Part shown: positions 8,026-15,982 of the stretch, piece by piece | Layout: the number at the start of each line of letters is the position of its first letter | Numbering within the stretch: position 1 is the stretch's first letter | NCBI GenBank assembly: GCA_963726295.1 | Contig: CAVSBW010000001.1 | Coordinates: 248,001 to 312,000 of the forward strand | Direction of reading: 5' to 3' | Length of the DNA stretch: 64,000 nucleotides | Source of the DNA: DASSQJ01 sp963726295 | GTDB taxonomy: Bacteria > Actinomycetota > Actinomycetes > Actinomycetales > Dermatophilaceae | Program-made: the position numbers and the translations under genes | The notes under the pieces: model-generated | Seen by the model: the letters and a program-made list of their open reading frames with translations, nothing else | What the model was told of the DNA's origin: nothing | Database searches by the model: none

Positions 8026-8071
8026 GGGACAATCGGCGCGTCCCCGGGGATCCGCACGGAAGGCTCGCCTG

Positions 8072-8851
8072 ATGGCGCCGAAGCGCAAGGCCACGATCAT
8101 CGCTCTCGCGAACCAGAAGGGTGGTGTCGCCAAGACCACGTCGGTCGCCTCCCTCGGTGCCGCCTTCGCCGAGGCCGGGCGTCGCGTCCTCCTCGTCGAC
8201 CTCGACCCGCAGGCGTGCCTGACCTTCAGCCTCGGTGTCGACCCGGACGCCGTCGAGGGGTCGGTCCACGACGTGCTCGTCGGTGGCGACGGCCTCGCCG
8301 ACGTCATCGTGCCGTGTGACGACGGCGTCGACCTGGTGCCGAGCACCATCGACCTCGCCGGCGCCGAGGCGGTTCTCCTCTCGCGCCCGGCCCGCGAGTA
8401 CGCCCTCCAGGGGGCCCTCGACCCCGTGCGCCGTGACTACGACGTCATCCTCCTCGACTGTTCCCCGAGCCTGGGCGTGCTCACCCTCAACGCGCTGACG
8501 GCCGCCCAGGGGCTCATCATCCCCATGCCGGCAGAGATGCTGAGCCACCGCGGCGTCGGCCAGCTGCTCGACACCGTCCGCGACGTGCGGAAGATCCTCA
8601 ACAAGAAGCTCAAGGTCATCGGGATCCTCCCGACCCTCTACGACGGCCGCAGCACCCACGCGCGGGAGGTGCTCGAGGACGTCGGAGGCCGCTACGACCT
8701 GCCCGTGCTCAGCCCACCGATCCCGAAGACGATCCGCTTCGCCGAGGCACCCGCCGTGGGCCGCTCCATCCTCACCACCGCCCGCTCGTCGAAGGGCGCG
8801 AAGGCCTACCGCGAGGTCGCGGCCTCCCTGCTCGACCAGCTCGGCGCCTGA
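8072..8851 (+). CDS. ParA-family ATPase (orphan Soj-like)
   Basis: The protein is 259 residues from ATG 8072. It has the deviant Walker A of ParA/MinD proteins, NQKGGVAKTT at residues 14-23, with the signature lysine at 16. VLLVDLDPQACLTFSLG, the Walker B YDVILLDCSP and IPMPAEMLSHRGVGQLLDTV follow. There is no ParB gene or parS-like site nearby, so this is not the chromosomal segregation ParA. It corresponds in position to the Soj-like protein next to RhlE in mycobacteria. Its cargo is unknown. An alternative in-frame start upstream at 8003 would overlap the LysR gene and is not favoured. Confidence 0.88.
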   Translation: MAPKRKATIIALANQKGGVAKTTSVASLGAAFAEAGRRVLLVDLDPQACLTFSLGVDPDAVEGSVHDVLVGGDGLADVIVPCDDGVDLVPSTIDLAGAEAVLLSRPAREYALQGALDPVRRDYDVILLDCSPSLGVLTLNALTAAQGLIIPMPAEMLSHRGVGQLLDTVRDVRKILNKKLKVIGILPTLYDGRSTHAREVLEDVGGRYDLPVLSPPIPKTIRFAEAPAVGRSILTTARSSKGAKAYREVAASLLDQLGA

Positions 8852-8870
8852 CCCGCCGCGTCCCTCGGGG

Positions 8871-9641
8871 TCAGCCGGCCGCGGCCACCCGCTCGAGTGC
8901 GCGACCCACGTCGTCGGCGGTCGGTCGGCGGAAGGTCTCCACCGACCACCACCTGCGGTAGGTCTGCTCACCGAGCAGGCCGGCGAGGGCGTCGGTCTGG
9001 CTGCCCTGAGCAGCCAGGACGCGGCGCTTGCGCTCCAGCTCGTCGGGGCCGAGCTCGACGGTGTGCACCACCAGCGAGGGGTCGACGCCGCGGAACGGCT
9101 CGCCCGCCCCCATCCAGATGCCCAGGGAGTCGTGCAGCTCGCGCCACTCCTGGTGCCACGTCGTCGTCCCGGCGCTGTACCAGAGGTCGCACCCGGGCCG
9201 CCCGGCCACGGCCGCGGTGGTCGCCACGGACACCGCGATGTGGTCGGGGTGCCCGGTGGCGCCGTCCGGGCCGAAGGTCACGACGAGCTCGGGGTCGACC
9301 TCGTCCGCGACACGGGCCAGCCGCGCGGTGAGTGTCGCCAGACGGGTGTCGACCAGGCCGTCGGGCTCGTGGAGGAACCGGACGTCGGTGACACCAGTCT
9401 GCGCGAGTGACGCGGTGAGCTCCTCTCTGCGCCGGGCCGCCCGTTCCTCCGCCGGGCGGGGGTCGTCATCCGGGAACCCTGCCTCCCCGTCGGAGACACA
9501 GACCGCCACGGCAACGCCGCCGGCGTCGACGACGCGGCCGACCATGCCGGTGCTCAGGTAGGCCTCGTCGTCGGGGTGCGCCCAGATGCCGAGGAGCCGC
9601 CGGACGCCGCCCGGTTCGCGGGCGTCTTCGGGAGCCTGCAC
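8871..9641 (-). CDS. PIG-L family deacetylase
   Basis: This 256-residue zinc hydrolase is related to MshB, Mca and N-acetylglucosaminyl deacetylases. The metal-binding motif AHPDDE lies near the N-terminus, and a second motif GATGHPDHIAVS carries the HPDH histidines. FGPDG and WWSVETFRRP are further family features. GTG 9641 is chosen because a TACCGT hexamer lies exactly six bases upstream on the minus strand and no better start precedes the conserved region. The open frame extends further upstream into the RhlE tail but is low complexity there. The substrate, perhaps a glycoside or a mycothiol-like thiol, is not determinable. Confidence 0.82.
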   Translation of the reverse strand: MQAPEDAREPGGVRRLLGIWAHPDDEAYLSTGMVGRVVDAGGVAVAVCVSDGEAGFPDDDPRPAEERAARRREELTASLAQTGVTDVRFLHEPDGLVDTRLATLTARLARVADEVDPELVVTFGPDGATGHPDHIAVSVATTAAVAGRPGCDLWYSAGTTTWHQEWRELHDSLGIWMGAGEPFRGVDPSLVVHTVELGPDELERKRRVLAAQGSQTDALAGLLGEQTYRRWWSVETFRRPTADDVGRALERVAAAG

Positions 9642-9693
9642 GAGCCCACGGTAGGCCCGGCACGGGCCTGCGTCACGGGCGGTTGCGGCGCGG

Positions 9694-11232
9694 TCAGCCC
9701 TGCGGCTGGTCGCCGGCCGGACGGCCACCGCGGGTGCGGCGCCGGTTGCGCTTCCGCTTGCCGCCCTCGCCGCGCTCGCGGGCCTCGCCGCCGGGGCGAT
9801 CGGAACGCTCACCGCCACCCTCGCCACGGTCCCGACCGCCGGGGCGGCCGCCGCGACCACGCCCACCGCCGCCGCGGGGGCGCTCGCCACCACTGCGGCC
9901 GGTCTCGCCAAGGTCCTCGAGGGCCTCGGCCTCGAGCCCCTCGCGGGTGCGCTGGCCGCGCGGCAGGCGCCCGGTGGCGCCCTCGGGGATCTCGAGCTCG
10001 GCATACAGGTGCGGCGAGGAGGAGTAGGTCTCCTGCGGGTCGGGGATGCCGAGGTCGAGGGCCTTGTTGATCAGCGCCCACCGGTGCAGGTCGTCCCAGT
10101 CGACGAGGGTGATCGCGATACCGGTGTTGCCGGCCCGTCCCGTGCGTCCGGTGCGGTGGAGGTAGGTCTTCTCGTCCTCCGGGCACTGGTAGTTGACGAC
10201 GTGGGTGACGTGCTCGACGTCGATCCCGCGGGCCGCGACGTCGGTGGCGACGAGGACGTCGACCTTGCCGTTGCGGAAGGCGCGCAGAGCCTGCTCGCGT
10301 GCGCCCTGGCCGAGGTCGCCGTGGATCGCGGCGGCGGCGAACCCGCGCGTTGACAGGTCGTCGGCGACCTTCGCCGCGGTGCGCTTGGTGCGGGTGAAGA
10401 TGATGGTCAGGCCCCGGCCCGAGGACTGGAGCACGCGGGCCAGCATCTCGGTCTTGTCCATGGCGTGGGCGCGGAACACGAACTGCTCGATGGCCTTGAC
10501 CGTGGCGCGGTCGCTGCCGTCGTCCTCGGACATCGCCCGGATGTGGGTGGGCTGGTTCATGTAGCGACGGGCCAGGGTGACCACCGCGCCCGGCATGGTC
10601 GCCGAGAAGAGCATCGTCTGACGGCCGGTGGGAGTCATCGCGAGGAGCCGCTCGACGTCCGGGAGGAAGCCGAGGTCGAGCATCTCGTCGGCCTCGTCGA
10701 GCACGACGGCGCGTGCGTGGCCGAGGTCGAGGTGGCCCTGCTTGGCCAGGTCGATGAGGCGGCCCGGCGTGCCCACGACGACCTCGACACCGCGGCGCAG
10801 CGCCTCGATCTGCGGCTCGTAGGCCCGGCCGCCGTACACCGTGAGCACCCGGATGCCGCGGCGGGAGCCGGCGCGCTCGAGGTCGCCGGACACCTGGCCG
10901 GCCAGCTCGCGAGTAGGGGCGACGACGAGGGCCTGGGGCTTCCCGGCGCTGGGGAGGTCGGCGAAGGCGGCGTCGCGCGGGGAGACGACCCGGTTGAGCA
11001 CCGGCACCCCGAACCCCAGGGTCTTGCCGGTGCCGGTCTTGGCCTGGCCGATGATGTCGTGGCCGTCGAGGGCCACCGGCATCGTCATGGACTGGATCGG
11101 GAACGGGGTGGTGATGCCGGAGTCCGCGAGGGCCCCGACGATGTCGGGGTGGACGGGGAAGTCCGCGAAGGTCGGCTCCGGCGCGGCCGCTGCGGGGTCG
11201 GTGGTGGGGTCGGCGTCGACGACGTCGGTCAT
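9694..11232 (-). CDS. rhlE: DEAD-box RNA helicase (RhlE-like)
   Basis: This 512-residue ATP-dependent RNA helicase has all core motifs: Q-motif FPIQ, Walker A AKTGTGKT, PTRELAGQ, DEAD in VVLDEADEMLDLGF, SAT in MLFSATMPGAV, IIFTRTK, ATDVAARGID and HRTGRTGRAG. Residues 1-400 form the two RecA-like domains. The last 80 residues are a basic, glycine/arginine-rich tail (RPRGGGGRGRGGRPGGRDRG) typical of RNA-binding extensions in actinobacterial RhlE proteins. It probably acts in ribosome assembly or mRNA turnover. Its 5' region contains two copies of the palindrome CCGATCGG. Confidence 0.93.
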   Translation of the reverse strand: MTDVVDADPTTDPAAAAPEPTFADFPVHPDIVGALADSGITTPFPIQSMTMPVALDGHDIIGQAKTGTGKTLGFGVPVLNRVVSPRDAAFADLPSAGKPQALVVAPTRELAGQVSGDLERAGSRRGIRVLTVYGGRAYEPQIEALRRGVEVVVGTPGRLIDLAKQGHLDLGHARAVVLDEADEMLDLGFLPDVERLLAMTPTGRQTMLFSATMPGAVVTLARRYMNQPTHIRAMSEDDGSDRATVKAIEQFVFRAHAMDKTEMLARVLQSSGRGLTIIFTRTKRTAAKVADDLSTRGFAAAAIHGDLGQGAREQALRAFRNGKVDVLVATDVAARGIDVEHVTHVVNYQCPEDEKTYLHRTGRTGRAGNTGIAITLVDWDDLHRWALINKALDLGIPDPQETYSSSPHLYAELEIPEGATGRLPRGQRTREGLEAEALEDLGETGRSGGERPRGGGGRGRGGRPGGRDRGEGGGERSDRPGGEARERGEGGKRKRNRRRTRGGRPAGDQPQG

Positions 11233-11242
11233 GGGCTCTCTT

Positions 11243-11292
11243 CCGATCGGCGGGCGCGCGGACGCACCAGCACTCAGCTGCGGGCCGATCGG
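11243..11292. repeat. Two CCGATCGG palindromes upstream of rhlE
   Basis: The 8-bp palindrome CCGATCGG occurs at 11243-11250 and 11285-11292, 42 bases apart centre to centre, about four helical turns. The copies could bind a dimeric protein on one DNA face or, being self-complementary, pair with each other in the rhlE leader RNA. Confidence 0.35.
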
Positions 11293-11409
11293 GAATTGTC
11301 AGGGGCGGGGCGGCATCTGGCGCCGGACCCCCGCCCACCACGAGTCACTGCACGTTCCGTGCCGACCGGGCACCGTGGACAGGGTCCATCGTAGCGTTAG
11401 GCTCCGGGT

Positions 11410-12081
11410 GTGACGGACCAGACCACCCTCGAGGACCACGAGTACCGGGCGGCCGTCACCGACCTCCTCGGTGTCCTGGCCTACGGCGAGCTCACGGCGT
11501 TCCTCCGGATGGCGGTGGACTCCGACCTTGCGCCGACGCTCACGCTGAAGTCGCGGATGGCCCAGCTCGCGAACACCGAGTACGTGCAGTACACGTTGCT
11601 CGTCGAGCACCTGGTCTCGCTCGGCATCGACCCCGAGGCCGCGATGCAGCCGTTCGTGGCGCCGTTCGCGTCGTTCCACGAGCGCACCCGTCCCAAGGGC
11701 TGGCTCGAGGGCCTGGTCAAGGCCTACGTCGGCGACGGCATCGCCAAGGACTTCTACCGCGAGGTCTCCGGCTTCGTCGAGCCGCGGACCCGTGAGGTCA
11801 TGCACGCGGCCCTCGACGACCGCGGCCAGGCCGACTTCATCGTCTCCATCGTCCGTGACGCGCTGCGCACCGACGCCGCCGCGGCCGGCCGGCTGGCCCT
11901 CTGGGGTCGGCGGCTCATGGGGGAGGCCCTCTCCCAGGCGCAGGCGGTGGCCGTGGAGCGTGACGCGATGTCGGCCCTGCTCATCGGTGGCGGTATGGAC
12001 CTCGCCGAGGTCGGACGGATGTTCGCCCGGCTCACCGAGAACCACCAGCGGCGGATGACCCGCCTGGGCCTCGAGGCCTGA
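11410..12081 (+). CDS. Ferritin-like fold protein (MiaE_2-type)
   Basis: This 223-residue all-helical protein resembles the actinobacterial ferritin-like family related to tRNA-(ms2io6A) hydroxylase MiaE. Segments such as AVTDLLGVLAYGELTAFLRM, EYVQYTLLVEHLVSLGID, FHERTRPKGWLEGLVKAYVG and DFYREVSGFVEPRTREVMHA contain the Glu/His spacing expected of a four-helix di-iron bundle, though metal binding is not proven. It is divergent from rhlE, as in mycobacteria. GTG 11410 follows a TAGGCT -10 box by six bases, so the transcript is probably leaderless. Confidence 0.8.
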   Translation: MTDQTTLEDHEYRAAVTDLLGVLAYGELTAFLRMAVDSDLAPTLTLKSRMAQLANTEYVQYTLLVEHLVSLGIDPEAAMQPFVAPFASFHERTRPKGWLEGLVKAYVGDGIAKDFYREVSGFVEPRTREVMHAALDDRGQADFIVSIVRDALRTDAAAAGRLALWGRRLMGEALSQAQAVAVERDAMSALLIGGGMDLAEVGRMFARLTENHQRRMTRLGLEA

Positions 12082-12123
12082 CCGCACCTGACGCCCGGCG
12101 CCGGGCACTCCCGGCCGACACGC

Positions 12124-12158
12124 CACGCGGCCCCCGCCGTGGAGGCGGGGGCCGCGTG
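12124..12158. terminator. Strong bidirectional hairpin terminator
   Basis: A perfect 15-bp stem (CACGCGGCCCCCGCC at 12124-12138 with its complement at 12144-12158) closes a GTGGA loop. It lies between the convergent ferritin-like and GlsB-type genes. There is no T-run, as usual for GC-rich actinobacterial terminators. Confidence 0.75.
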
Positions 12159-12173
12159 CCGTGCGGGCGTTGG

Positions 12174-12434
12174 TCAGGCCCGTCGGGAGATGACTACCCG
12201 CTCGTAGACGACGATGAGGATCGCCGCGACGATGACGGAGATCAGCCACCTGATCCAGTCGATGCCACCCGTGGTCTGTACCCCGAGCAGCCCGGCCAGC
12301 CACCACCCGATCAGGGCACCGAGGATGCCGAGGATGATCGTGATGAGGATGCTGATGTTCTGCTTGCCCGGGAGGACGAGTCGGGCGAGGATGCCGACGA
12401 TGATGCCGGCGATGATGGACCCGATGATGGACAC
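12174..12434 (-). CDS. GlsB/YeaQ/YmgE family small membrane protein
   Basis: This 86-residue protein has three hydrophobic segments: residues 2-20 (MSIIGSIIAGIIVGILARLV), about 27-50 (ISILITIILGILGALIGWWL) and about 60-80 (LISVIVAAILIVVYERVVI). This is the transglycosylase-associated/GlsB pattern, with glycine zippers in helices 1 and 2. Members are stress-inducible inner-membrane proteins of unknown mechanism. GTG 12434 has AAGGAG six bases upstream. Confidence 0.88.
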   Translation of the reverse strand: MSIIGSIIAGIIVGILARLVLPGKQNISILITIILGILGALIGWWLAGLLGVQTTGGIDWIRWLISVIVAAILIVVYERVVISRRA

Positions 12435-12623
12435 AGGGGACTCCTTCCGGCCCCGCTGACCGGGAGCCGATGATGCATCGTCCTCGTGGGGCGGTGGCCC
12501 CGCGAGGACCGCCCGTGAAGGACGGCGCGATGAACCTAGCGCAAGCCCCCCGGTCGGTTGGGAGATGCCTGCACAGAGATTCGACGCCGCAGGTCAGCGC
12601 CTCTGTGACGTCACCCCGGGAGT

Positions 12624-12848
12624 TCAGACGGCGCCGAAGCCGACCTTGCCCTTCTCGGTCTCGCCGACCTGCAGCCAGCCGATGGCCCGTCCGGGAACGA
12701 TGACCGCGCGGCCCTTGGTGTCGACGAGGCGGAGCACCCCGCCGTCGGACATCGCGGACTCCACGGCCTTGCTGACCTCGTCGGCGGAGCTGTCGGTCTC
12801 GAACGTCAGCTCACGGGCGACGTTCTGGACGCCGATGGTGACCTCCAC
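12624..12848 (-). CDS. DUF3107 family protein
   Basis: The 74-residue protein MEVTIGVQNVARELTFETD... matches the actinobacterial DUF3107 family (M. tuberculosis Rv3208A/TB9.4). It has an N-terminal beta strand, the helix SADEVSKAVESAMSDGG, then VLRLVDTKGRAVIVPG and the C-terminal WLQVGETEKGKVGFG. These read as a compact alpha/beta fold; the function is unknown. It follows the TetR gene on the same strand, as in mycobacteria. The start is GTG 12848; the stop is followed by about 190 bases without a recognisable gene. Confidence 0.88.
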   Translation of the reverse strand: MEVTIGVQNVARELTFETDSSADEVSKAVESAMSDGGVLRLVDTKGRAVIVPGRAIGWLQVGETEKGKVGFGAV

Positions 12849-12971
12849 GGGGGCACGACCTTTCGTCGGGGGAGCGGGCGACCGGCGGCCCGGTCAGGGT
12901 GGTACTTGCGCTCAGGCTAACCAACGGCGGTTGCGGGTCGTTCCCGGTGGCGGTCCGTGTTCGCCCTCGGC

Positions 12972-13592
12972 TCAGGACTCGAGCTTGGGGAAGGAGCCGA
13001 GCCCGCGCCACGCGAGAGCGGTGATGAGCCCGGACGCCTCGGCCTCGGGGATCTCACCGTCCTGGGCCAGCCAGTGCCGCGCGGCGACCTGGGCCATGCC
13101 GGCCAGCGCCGACCCGAGGAGCAGCGCCCGCTGGTCGTCGGCGCCGGTGTCCTCGGCGATGACCTCCGAGATCGCCTCGGCGCACGCCATCTCGACGGCG
13201 TCGAGGCGGGAGCGCACCTGCGGCACGCTGGTGAGGTCGGACTCGAAGACCATCCGGAACGCGGCATCCTCGCGGGTGACGAAGTCGAAGTAGGCGGCCA
13301 CGGTGGCCCTCACCCGCACCTCGTTGTCACCACCACCGGTCTCGAGGGCCTCGCGGACCAGGGCCTCGAGGGTCACGCAGTGGGTGTCGAGCAGCGCGAG
13401 GTACAGGTCGAGCTTGCCGGGGAAGTGCTGGTAGAGAACCGGCTTCGAGACCCCGGCGCGCTCGGCGATCTCGTCCATGGCTGCGGCGTGGTAGCCGTGC
13501 TGGACGAACACCGCCTGCGCGGCGTCCAGCAGCTGCGCGCGGCGTTCGCTGCGCGGCATGCGGGCGTTGCGGGTCGGGCTGGGGGTCGTCAT
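12972..13592 (-). CDS. TetR-family transcriptional regulator
   Basis: This 206-residue regulator has an N-terminal TetR helix-turn-helix at about residues 14-60 (RRAQLLDAAQAVFVQHGYHA, MDEIAERAGVSKPVLYQHFP). The C-terminal ligand domain has FDFVTREDAAFRMVFESDL, typical of the Rv3208-like group. It begins at ATG 13592 with GGAGGAG seven bases upstream and is divergent from moeZ. Position beside DUF3107 and moeZ is conserved with mycobacteria; the ligand is unknown. Confidence 0.92.
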   Translation of the reverse strand: MTTPSPTRNARMPRSERRAQLLDAAQAVFVQHGYHAAAMDEIAERAGVSKPVLYQHFPGKLDLYLALLDTHCVTLEALVREALETGGGDNEVRVRATVAAYFDFVTREDAAFRMVFESDLTSVPQVRSRLDAVEMACAEAISEVIAEDTGADDQRALLLGSALAGMAQVAARHWLAQDGEIPEAEASGLITALAWRGLGSFPKLES

Positions 13593-13681
13593 GTGCTCCT
13601 CCGTGGCGTCGGCCCCGCCATCCTACGGACGGGTAGGCCGCTCGCCCGGGACCTGCCCACGGGCGGTGTTAGGTTCGCGCC

Positions 13682-14866
13682 ATGGCGCGCCCCCCGCTCG
13701 TGCCGGCCGGACCCGAGCTCACGGCCGCGGAGCGGACCCGCTACGCCCGCCACGTCATCCTGCCGGGCGTCGGGTCCGACGGGCAGCGGCGGCTGCGGGC
13801 CGCGCGGGTGCTCGTCGTGGGCGCCGGCGGGCTCGGCTCGCCCGCGCTCCTCTACCTCGCGGCGGCCGGTGTGGGGATGATCGGGGTCGTCGACGACGAC
13901 GTGGTCGACGCCACGAACCTCCAGCGGCAGGTGGTGCACGGGGTCGACGACGTCGGTCGTCCCAAGGTCGACTCGGCCGCGGAGTCGGTCGCCCGGATCT
14001 CGCCGGAGACCCGTGTCGTGCGCCACGGGGAGCGTCTCGACGCGCTCACCGCGATGGAGGTGCTCGCCGACTACGACCTCGTCCTCGACGGCGCCGACAA
14101 CTTCCCCACCCGCTACCTCGTGGGTGACGCCTGCGCCCGCCTCGGCATCCCGCACGTGTGGGGGTCGGTCTACCGCTTCGACGGGCAGGTGTCGGTGTGG
14201 TGGGCGGGGGAGGGGCCCTGCTACGCCTGCGTCTTCCCGGGGCAGCCGCCGCCGGACGCCGTGCCGTCGTGCTCGGTCGGGGGCGTGCTGGGAGCGGTGT
14301 GCGCCTGCGTCGGGTCGGTCATGGCCACGGAGGCGGTCAAGCTCGTGACCGGCTCGGGCGACCCGCTCGTCGGGAGGCTGCTCGTGCACGACGCGCTGCG
14401 CCAGACGTGGGACGCGCTGCCGGTGCGTGCCGACCCGACGTGCCGCGTCTGCGGGTCGGGCGCGGACGCCACTCGCCCGCTCGGCTGGTCCAGCGTGCGC
14501 GACGACGGGTGCGCGGCGCCGGAACCGCGGCTCGACCGGCGGCCGGGTGTGTCGGTCGGCGAGCTGGCCGCGTTGCTGACCCGTCGAGAGGCGGGGGAGG
14601 CGTCGTTCGTGCTGCTCGACGTGCGGGAGGCCGGCGAGCTGGAGGTCGCCGTCATCCCGGGGGCGGAGCACCTGCCGTTGGACCGCGTCCGAGGCGGCGA
14701 CGCCGTGCCGGGGTCCGACGGCCGGGTCTACGTCTACTGCAAGGTCGGCGGCCGGTCCGCCGAGGCGGTCGACCTGCTGCGCGGGCGCGGGGTCGACGCG
14801 GTGGACGTCGAGGGCGGGGTGCTCGCGTGGTCGCGTCAGGTCGACCCGTCGGTGCCGACGTACTGA
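13682..14866 (+). CDS. moeZ: Adenylyltransferase/sulfurtransferase MoeZ (MoeB plus rhodanese)
   Basis: The 394-residue protein joins an E1-like MoeB domain (about 1-270) to a rhodanese domain (about 295-390). The ATP-binding loop is VLVVGAGGLGSPALLYLAAAG, and Cys197 in PSCSVGGVLG is at the E1 catalytic position. Two CxxC pairs (PCYAC and CRVCG) should bind zinc. The rhodanese active-site cysteine is Cys353 in YCKVGGRS. MoeZ adenylates and sulfurates small sulfur-carrier proteins (MoaD, CysO, ThiS-like) for cofactor and cysteine biosynthesis. ATG 13682 is six bases after TAGGTT, suggesting a leaderless transcript. MoaE is encoded about 20 kb away. Confidence 0.92.
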   Translation: MARPPLVPAGPELTAAERTRYARHVILPGVGSDGQRRLRAARVLVVGAGGLGSPALLYLAAAGVGMIGVVDDDVVDATNLQRQVVHGVDDVGRPKVDSAAESVARISPETRVVRHGERLDALTAMEVLADYDLVLDGADNFPTRYLVGDACARLGIPHVWGSVYRFDGQVSVWWAGEGPCYACVFPGQPPPDAVPSCSVGGVLGAVCACVGSVMATEAVKLVTGSGDPLVGRLLVHDALRQTWDALPVRADPTCRVCGSGADATRPLGWSSVRDDGCAAPEPRLDRRPGVSVGELAALLTRREAGEASFVLLDVREAGELEVAVIPGAEHLPLDRVRGGDAVPGSDGRVYVYCKVGGRSAEAVDLLRGRGVDAVDVEGGVLAWSRQVDPSVPTY

Positions 14867-14884
14867 CCTCGATGGCCTCGGCGC

Positions 14885-15253
14885 ATGGTCGGGCGGATCT
14901 GGGGGGTCCTGCTGCTGACCGTGGGGGTCCTCGCGCTCGGGGTCGCCGCCGTCTCCGCGTTCCGGAGTGAACCGCTGCCCGTGCCGTGGCCCCTCGCCGT
15001 GGCGGCGTTCGTCCTGCTCGCGGCTGGACAGCTCACCGCCATCGGGTACGTCACTGCGGCCCGCCGCCGCGCGGCTGAGGAGCCTGATGACGGGTTCTTC
15101 CTGGGGCTGTTCCCCAACCGGCTCGCCATCGTCGCGGCGCTCGATGCGCTGCAGCGGCTGGTCGCCGGAGGCCTGGCGTTCCTCCTCCTCGCCCAGGGCG
15201 CTGCCGTCCTCGGTACGGAGATGCGCTTCGTACGCACCGCACGGCATGGCTGA
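14885..15253 (+). CDS. Small integral membrane protein, unknown function
   Basis: The 122-residue protein has at least three likely membrane segments: residues 3-24 (GRIWGVLLLTVGVLALGVAA), about 34-58 (WPLAVAAFVLLAAGQLTAIG) and about 88-108 (LQRLVAGGLAFLLLAQGAAV). A charged loop containing RRRAAEEPDDGFF lies between the second and third. I recognise no domain with certainty. It starts 18 bases after moeZ and ends two bases before the DUF1810 gene, so the three are probably co-transcribed. Confidence 0.65.
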   Translation: MVGRIWGVLLLTVGVLALGVAAVSAFRSEPLPVPWPLAVAAFVLLAAGQLTAIGYVTAARRRAAEEPDDGFFLGLFPNRLAIVAALDALQRLVAGGLAFLLLAQGAAVLGTEMRFVRTARHG

Positions 15254-15255
15254 GG

Positions 15256-15699
15256 GTGCAGGGTGGACTCGTGCCCGAGGACGTGTCGCGCTTCGTCGCC
15301 GCGCAGGGGGCCGGTGGGGCGTACGAGCGGGCCCTGCGCGAGTTGCGGGCCGGGCGGAAGACGTCACACTGGATGTGGTGGGTCTTCCCGCAGGTTGCGG
15401 GACTGGGGCAGAGCCCGACGTCGCGGGAGTACGGCATCCGCGGCCTCGACGAGGCGCGGGCTTACCTCGCCCACCCCGTCCTCGGCCCGCGGCTGCGGGA
15501 GTGCACCCAGGCGCTGCTCGCGCTGGAGGGCTCCGACCCGGTTGCGGTCATGGGCGGCGTCGACGCCGTCAAGCTCCGGTCGTCGATGACGCTGTTCGCG
15601 CTGGCCGCCGCGGACGACGTCACCGCCGGTCCCTTCCGGGCGGTGCTCGACCGGTACTTCGGCGGCGAGGAGGACCCGCACACCCTCGCCCTGGTCTGA
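15256..15699 (+). CDS. DUF1810 family protein
   Basis: The 147-residue protein matches DUF1810: an N-terminal helix (VSRFVAAQ...YERALRELRAG), the hallmark RKTSHWMWWVFPQVAGLG, SREYGIRGLDEARAYLAHP, and KLRSSMTLFA near the C-terminus. Members are small alpha-helical proteins of unknown activity; the conserved Trp/Trp/Phe motif suggests a ligand pocket. GTG 15256 is the first start after the previous stop; GTG 15271 would remove five residues and is equally possible. Confidence 0.85.
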   Translation: MQGGLVPEDVSRFVAAQGAGGAYERALRELRAGRKTSHWMWWVFPQVAGLGQSPTSREYGIRGLDEARAYLAHPVLGPRLRECTQALLALEGSDPVAVMGGVDAVKLRSSMTLFALAAADDVTAGPFRAVLDRYFGGEEDPHTLALV

Positions 15700-15982
15700 C
15701 CGTGGCGGTGGCGCCGGACCCGCCCCATGACCCGGCGCGTCCAGCGCCTGCAAACCGTTCGAGGGTGCCACCCGCTACGGCTGCCGCCTCTCGCTGAGTG
15801 CGGACGAGACCAGGCTGTCGTTCCTCCGGAAGGCCCGGACGGGCGGGCGGGCGTGCAATGGCGCCGGGGCCGAGGGCGCGGCCGCACGGACGGCGGACGG
15901 GCGACGGGTGATTGCACGCCCTTCGGTGCACGGCCCACGGTCAGTACCAGTCGACGCCGCCGCGTGGTTCGCTGTGGACGTG
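15700..15982. other. Intergenic stretch with an 11-bp inverted repeat
   Basis: No convincing gene is seen in these about 280 bases. GGGCGTGCAAT at 15849-15859 is exactly complementary to ATTGCACGCCC at 15911-15921, 51 bases away. The plus frame leading into the next gene stays open across much of it and reads like coding sequence in part (FEGATRYGCRLSLSADE around 15758-15808), but no start codon explains it. It may be a remnant of an older gene end. Confidence 0.4.

Noticed and set aside
8003..8071. Upstream start for the ParA-like gene
   Set aside because: It would overlap the LysR gene and add a basic tail absent from the family; ATG 8072 directly precedes the conserved start.
8072..8851. 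Chromosome partition locus parAB-oriC
   Set aside because: No ParB, DnaA, Gid or parS-like repeats nearby; this is an orphan ParA-like gene next to rhlE.
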